A stretch of 9,816 bases of DNA from Bryobacterales bacterium. Lineage in GTDB: Bacteria; Cyanobacteriota; Vampirovibrionia; Obscuribacterales; Obscuribacteraceae. The first letter of the stretch is position 1. Each line of letters begins with the position of its first letter. The notes beneath the pieces were generated by a model. The model had not been told where the DNA came from. It worked only from the letters and a program-made list of their open reading frames with translations, and searched no databases. The stretch is taken from positions 1-9,816 of the forward strand of contig CAJCHQ010000605.1 of the NCBI GenBank assembly GCA_903970295.1, given 5' to 3'. Positions 6,593-9,816 of this stretch are shown in pieces. A program made the position numbers and the translations under genes.

Positions 6593-7021
6593 CTATTCAG
6601 TCGAGTCGGGTTTGTTGATTTCCGGGTTCGTTTCGGCACCTTCTTTATTGCTTGCCGGGCGGGGAAATTTCAGAAGCCGTCCTGGTTTGTTCGGCGGGGT
6701 TTCTTTTTGCGGAGCGGCCGCAGTAGCGGGCATGCCTCTGCGACGGACCACTTCGGCTTCTACCTCTTGTGGATCGATGTCGTTCACCAGCATAGGCCCG
6801 GCACAGATTTCTCGCCATGGCGCACCGGCCAGTGCGTGCCTGACCACTACTTCGAAAACCTGATCGCGAAGACTGGAGTCATGTTGCGCAAAATGGTCTT
6901 TTTCTTCGTTCTGAAAAGATCGGCTCAGTTTTTTTGCCGCGGATGCCTTGATCGCGCTTCCGCACTTAGGGCAGAAGAGCCAGTCATCTTCGAGTTTTTT
7001 CTGGCAATAAGCACACTTCAT
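6593..7021 (-). CDS. Zinc-ribbon protein with unrecognised 46-residue module (paralogue 2)
   Basis: A 142-residue soluble protein of unknown function. An N-terminal zinc ribbon has Cys 3, 6, 17 and 20 (CAYC...CPKC). A polar linker leads to a compact module at 51-96 that begins QVFEVVVRHALAGAPW, contains ICAGPM (72-77) and ends in an acidic helix and RRRG. The C-terminal 45 residues are Pro/Lys/Glu-rich and disordered. The module is 29/46 identical to that of the gene just upstream, so the pair arose by duplication; only this copy has the tail. ATG at 7019-7021 has only a weak GGA about 10 bases upstream, so its translation may depend on the upstream gene 41 bases away. Zinc ribbons of this type can bind nucleic acid or protein. 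I do not recognise the family and assign no role. Confidence 0.85.
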   Translation of the reverse strand: MKCAYCQKKLEDDWLFCPKCGSAIKASAAKKLSRSFQNEEKDHFAQHDSSLRDQVFEVVVRHALAGAPWREICAGPMLVNDIDPQEVEAEVVRRRGMPATAAAPQKETPPNKPGRLLKFPRPASNKEGAETNPEINKPDSTE

Positions 7022-7062
7022 GAGGCAAATCCAATTTCGTTCGTCACTCTACCTATTTCCGC

Positions 7063-7368
7063 CTACTGTAAATCCCCTCGTCGTCTTTCTACCTCCTCCT
7101 CGATCTCTTCAACCGAAATATTATTGATCTGCATCGGTCCGGCGCAGATCACTTTCCACGCGGCGCCGGCAATTGCCTGGCGAACAATCACTTCAAAAAC
7201 TTGCTGCCTCACTCCAGAGCCGTAAGGACCGCTGGCGAAAAGCAGTCCTAGCGCACCTCGTCTTCTTTCGACTATTTTTTCTAGCGGTGGCGCTTTTAAG
7301 CCAACTCCGCACTCGGGACAAAACTTCCAATCGGTTTCCAATGATTTCTTGCAGCAATCGCAGTTCAT
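7063..7368 (-). CDS. Zinc-ribbon protein with unrecognised 46-residue module (paralogue 1)
   Basis: A 101-residue protein. It has a zinc ribbon with Cys 3, 6, 17 and 20 (CDCC...CPEC), a basic linker with ERRRG (34-38) and a Gly-rich turn. The same module as its neighbour lies at 53-98: QVFEVIVRQAIAGAAW, VICAGPM, then an acidic helix and RRRG near the C-terminus. The conserved core ICAGPM with an invariant Trp four residues before it, and the many fixed hydrophobic positions, suggest a small folded helical domain rather than a linker. ATG at 7366-7368 is chosen because AGAGGA lies 6 bases upstream; an in-frame TTG at 7407 has no support. It is first of the tandem pair and probably co-transcribed with the next gene. 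Function unknown. Confidence 0.85.
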   Translation of the reverse strand: MNCDCCKKSLETDWKFCPECGVGLKAPPLEKIVERRRGALGLLFASGPYGSGVRQQVFEVIVRQAIAGAAWKVICAGPMQINNISVEEIEEEVERRRGDLQ

Positions 7369-7460
7369 TGTCTTTCCTCTTCGGTCAGTGTCTCCAGTCT
7401 GGCACAAAAGAGCTTTCGCGGCGAATTGACCATAACGCGATCTCCAGCAACCCGCAGCGA

Positions 7461-7540
7461 AACCAGCGCGGCGAGGAGCCGTGCGAAGTGCAGCGTGTAA
7501 ACGCGCGGCGGAGGCGAGGGCACCGAAGCCGACAGAGCGC
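7461..7540. repeat. GC- and purine-rich, internally repetitive intergenic stretch
   Basis: This lies between the NFACT stop and the first zinc-ribbon gene. GCGCGGCG occurs at 7466-7473 and again at 7503-7510 (37 bases apart), each followed by a purine-rich run and CGAAG (7484-7488, 7524-7528). The block is much richer in CG steps than its surroundings and has no ORF of its own on the minus strand. GGCGAGGAGCCG (7470-7481) matches the minus strand of 4119-4130 at 11 of 12 bases. It may be an interspersed intergenic repeat or a structured RNA; the class is not known. Confidence 0.4.
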
Positions 7541-7554
7541 TTATATAAAGTCCC

Positions 7555-9426
7555 TTATAAAAGGCTCTGGATCGCTGGTGGTAAGGGCAGTCCGGTGTCT
7601 ATCTCCATGGTTCTTTCGTGCTCGTACCTAACCAGACCTGGTTTGTCCTTGGAGATTTTTTTGACATACCGACACTGGGTGTAGACAACACGCACCTTGG
7701 AGCCGATTGATGCTTTGGACATGCGCGCTGCCACCTGGGCTGCCTCTCGCAAAGTATTCGCGGGCGGATCTTGCTTCGAAGCCGGCACCCGAATCAAAAC
7801 GTGGGCTCCTCCTTGACCGAGGATGTGCAGCCAAATATCGCTTGGCTGGGCCAGGTGACTGAGCAAATGATCGTTCTCATGCCTGTTTCGGCCTACGTAA
7901 ATCGTCCAGCCATCTGAAGACGTGACTTGCAGCAATCGTGATTTTGATTTTTTTTGTGGTGGTATGGGTGGTGCTTTCCGACCATCCTGCTTGCGTCCAA
8001 CTAATGTCTCGCGCAGCGATTTGAGTTGATCGGCCTCTTTGGCCTCGTCGATCAAAACTAGCTGCTGCCCGAGTTTGGTTAGACGACTCGTCGCTTCTTG
8101 TTTAGCCAATGACGCTGCACCCTGCCTGGCTCGATTTTTTGCAAATTGGCGGTAGAAGTGCTGCGCGTTCTGCGAGGCAGTCATGTTCGGATTCAACTTG
8201 ATTTGAACCGTGGCGTTTTGCGAGTCGTAAAGGTCCTGGCAGATGAGTTTTGCCTGACCAGCCGTGATTTCGTTGATGTTAGCGAGGATCAGGTCACCCC
8301 ACTTTTTCAAGTCAGAGGGACTTTCTGCCGCTTCCAATTGCAAATCCGCGGCTGCTAGCCGCGACGTCAATTTCTCGCTCTCGCTGCGCAGTTCCTTACG
8401 CAGGCGCTCTTTCAGCTGTTGAAATTGCTCACGAGCCTCGTTCGAACGAAAATATTCTTCAACCAAATCGTTGACGGCTGGAAAATGTGTCCATTCGTCT
8501 TCGTTCATGCCTGGCCACCAGCCAAGCACTGAATAGCGCGAGAGGTCTTTGCGCATATAGGCTTTGAAGTCGCTCTGTGTTTTTAAAGCCTCGACTTTCG
8601 GCCACAGCTTTTCTTGCAACAGTGAAAAAGAGGTACCCGCTGATAGCTTACTTTCTAACCCGCAAGAGCCGACCATCTCTTCGGCGAGATGGCGCCCTAG
8701 ACCAGTGTAACTGGCGATCAGCCATTGCTCGATTGTCGCCGGCGGCAGCGTCTCATTGCCATTATTAGTGGTGGCAACCTCGAGCTGCTGTTTCAATTTG
8801 TCGATGTTCTCGGCAAATTGTTCTGCCGTTGTTGCGAAAATGCTTGTTTTTTCCTGACCGGGCGGCCGCATAAACTTGAGACCTGGCGCTATTTCCCGCT
8901 GTCTGCTCATATCTTTCGTGACGACATGCGACGAGGCGAGAATCTTTTCGCTTACTTTATCCCAGAAGATGAGATTGCTATGCCGCCCCATGATTTCAGC
9001 TGTTAAAACCTTATGCGACGAAGTGCCCACCTCGTCCGTGCAGGAGAAAATGAAGTCCACAATACGCTCGCCCATTGGCTGTTCGATGCCGACAAGCGTT
9101 GCCCCGCTCATATATTTCCGCATAATCGTGTTGAAGCTTGATTGATTGGCCATATTGCCGCCAGCTCCTGAATTCTTATTCGTCGGCAGATACCGAGCCG
9201 TGCTTTTGTCTGCCTGACCGGCGCTCTGGGCAAGACGGATCAGGCAGATTCTTCCATATGCGGTCTGGGCTGAAAGAAAGAGGTTGGTTGACCCGGCTTT
9301 ACCCCGTAAAGCGAGGACCAGTTCATCTCTGCCGAGCTGATAAACTTTGTCGACTCTGCGATTTAAGAGCAGAGGCTTTGCTTCCTGGAGGACCGCTCGA
9401 ATTGTGAGTGCGTCAAATGGTTGCAT
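7555..9426 (-). CDS. rqcH: NFACT-family protein, RqcH/Rqc2-like ribosome quality-control factor
   Basis: A 623-residue protein formerly annotated as fibronectin-binding/FbpA. RqcH binds stalled 50S-peptidyl-tRNA complexes and recruits tRNA-Ala to add alanine tails that mark the nascent chain for decay. Domains in order: NFACT-N (1-185, with MGERI at 118-122 and LTAEIMGRHSNLIF at 141-154), helix-hairpin-helix (about 232-260), a long coiled-coil arm (about 320-475, with many Arg/Lys/Glu), and NFACT-R (498-605: GWTIYVGRNRHEND, DIWLHILGQGGAHV, YVKK..KDKPGLVRYEHERT). Residue 120 is Glu in the position usually given as the Asp-Arg pair needed for tRNA recognition; the Arg is kept. A low-complexity insert (about 66-97) interrupts NFACT-N. 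ATG at 9424-9426 has only a poor SD site (GAG about 8 bases upstream). It is divergent from gmk, 136 bases apart. Confidence 0.93.
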   Translation of the reverse strand: MQPFDALTIRAVLQEAKPLLLNRRVDKVYQLGRDELVLALRGKAGSTNLFLSAQTAYGRICLIRLAQSAGQADKSTARYLPTNKNSGAGGNMANQSSFNTIMRKYMSGATLVGIEQPMGERIVDFIFSCTDEVGTSSHKVLTAEIMGRHSNLIFWDKVSEKILASSHVVTKDMSRQREIAPGLKFMRPPGQEKTSIFATTAEQFAENIDKLKQQLEVATTNNGNETLPPATIEQWLIASYTGLGRHLAEEMVGSCGLESKLSAGTSFSLLQEKLWPKVEALKTQSDFKAYMRKDLSRYSVLGWWPGMNEDEWTHFPAVNDLVEEYFRSNEAREQFQQLKERLRKELRSESEKLTSRLAAADLQLEAAESPSDLKKWGDLILANINEITAGQAKLICQDLYDSQNATVQIKLNPNMTASQNAQHFYRQFAKNRARQGAASLAKQEATSRLTKLGQQLVLIDEAKEADQLKSLRETLVGRKQDGRKAPPIPPQKKSKSRLLQVTSSDGWTIYVGRNRHENDHLLSHLAQPSDIWLHILGQGGAHVLIRVPASKQDPPANTLREAAQVAARMSKASIGSKVRVVYTQCRYVKKISKDKPGLVRYEHERTMEIDTGLPLPPAIQSLL

Positions 9427-9461
9427 GGCATCACTCGGTCGGGTTTAATAGGGACAAATTT

Positions 9462-9473
9462 AGCAAAATTGCT
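9462..9473. repeat. 12-bp palindrome between rqcH-like gene and gmk
   Basis: AGCAA-AA-TTGCT, perfect arms, in the shared upstream region of two divergent genes. Its place is right for an operator controlling one or both, but it is short and AT-rich, so chance is a fair alternative. I could not find a convincing -35/-10 pair on either strand around it. Confidence 0.3.
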
Positions 9474-9562
9474 TTCTCCTATTATGAATCAGGTTCGATG
9501 CGGTAACGACAGCATCTTTTCGGCGGGCAAAGCACATGGTCTCTAAATCCTTGGGAATACCG

Positions 9563-9816
9563 ATGATGGGAAAGAAATTGTCAGGTGGATCTGAACCAAT
9601 TCGCCCACTCAGGCGGCATGGCAACTTGATTGTCATCACCGGACCATCGGGTGTGGGCAAAGGCACGGTTGTACAGCGCTTGCTGGCAGTAGTGCCCAAG
9701 CTCACTCGTTCGGTTTCGGTGACGACTCGCGAGCGAAGACCGACGGAAGAAGAGAGCGTCGACTATTTCTTTCGGACAGTGGTCGAATTTCAGACGCTGA
9801 TCACAGAAGACATGTT
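9563..9816 (+). CDS. gmk: Guanylate kinase, 5' part (cut by right edge)
   Basis: 84 codons are visible. The enzyme phosphorylates GMP to GDP with ATP in the cytosol, an essential step of purine nucleotide supply. The P-loop GPSGVGKGT (27-35) and the GMP-binding segment SVSVTTRERRP...VDYFF (50-70) are diagnostic. The usual PGE-x-x-G-x-DY stretch reads PTEEESVDY here, a mild departure. The start is uncertain: paired ATGs at 9563 and 9566 have GGA 6 bases upstream, while an in-frame ATG at 9536 has a weaker site. An in-frame TGA at 9485 limits the frame. All choices leave an N-terminal extension of 20-30 residues before the first strand. A gmk next to an NFACT gene recalls Firmicute neighbourhoods, but the small remA (DUF370) gene often found before gmk is absent. 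Confidence 0.9.
   Translation, partial: MMGKKLSGGSEPIRPLRRHGNLIVITGPSGVGKGTVVQRLLAVVPKLTRSVSVTTRERRPTEEESVDYFFRTVVEFQTLITEDM

Noticed and set aside
7490..7510. Hairpin GCGT-GTAA-ACGC as terminator of the NFACT gene
   Set aside because: Only 4-bp stem and no T-run on the minus strand.
7173..7631. 152-codon plus-strand frame across the zinc-ribbon start and GC-rich gap
   Set aside because: Overlaps two supported minus-strand genes, has no ribosome site or domain, and its Arg-rich part simply follows the GC-rich repeat.
9460..9705. 81-codon minus-strand frame opposite gmk
   Set aside because: Antisense shadow of the guanylate kinase P-loop region, which is unmistakable on the plus strand.
1..9816. 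tRNA, rRNA, CRISPR, insertion sequence or prophage
   Set aside because: No cloverleaf-like pattern, regular spacer repeats, transposase motif or terminal inverted repeats were seen in any gap.

Overview
The window looks like ordinary chromosomal DNA from a free-living bacterium with roughly even base composition. Most genes carry good Shine-Dalgarno (SD) sites and lie close together. The mix of genes (a very long ABC1/UbiB-family protein, PP2C phosphatase, zinc-ribbon/FHA protein, RqcH-type NFACT protein beside guanylate kinase, and LexA) would suit a non-photosynthetic relative of the cyanobacteria such as the Melainabacteria/Obscuribacter group. That placement is a guess from gene style; no marker gene here settles it.

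Left part (1-4505), all read on the minus strand. In transcription order: a phasin-like coiled-coil protein (4134-4505, GTG start with a strong SD); a 998-residue ABC1/UbiB-family kinase-like protein with a long disordered N-terminal half and two C-terminal membrane segments (1065-4061); a complete PP2C Ser/Thr phosphatase (275-1039); and a zinc-ribbon plus FHA protein that runs off the left edge (1-268). Gaps are 72, 25 and 6 bases, so at least the last three genes look like one operon. It combines an atypical kinase fold, a phosphatase and a phosphothreonine reader, and is the most interesting unit of the window.

Centre (4506-6591), plus strand. A 280-base region divergent from the phasin-like gene leads to arginase (rocF-like, all metal ligands present). 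A 138-base gap follows, holding a good sigma70-type promoter whose -10 box sits inside an inverted repeat, and then lexA with complete self-cleavage machinery.

Right-centre (6593-7368), minus strand. Two tandem small paralogues each carry an N-terminal CxxC...CxxC zinc ribbon and a shared 46-residue C-terminal module that I do not recognise (63% identical between the two). The second ends one base from the lexA stop codon, tail to tail. Upstream of the pair, 7369-7554 holds a GC- and purine-rich, internally repetitive stretch that resembles part of another intergenic region at 4104-4130.

Right end (7555-9816). An NFACT/RqcH-family ribosome quality-control gene (minus strand) diverges from a guanylate kinase gene (plus strand) cut by the right edge. 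A perfect 12-bp palindrome lies between them. No tRNA, rRNA, CRISPR array, insertion sequence or transposase is visible.
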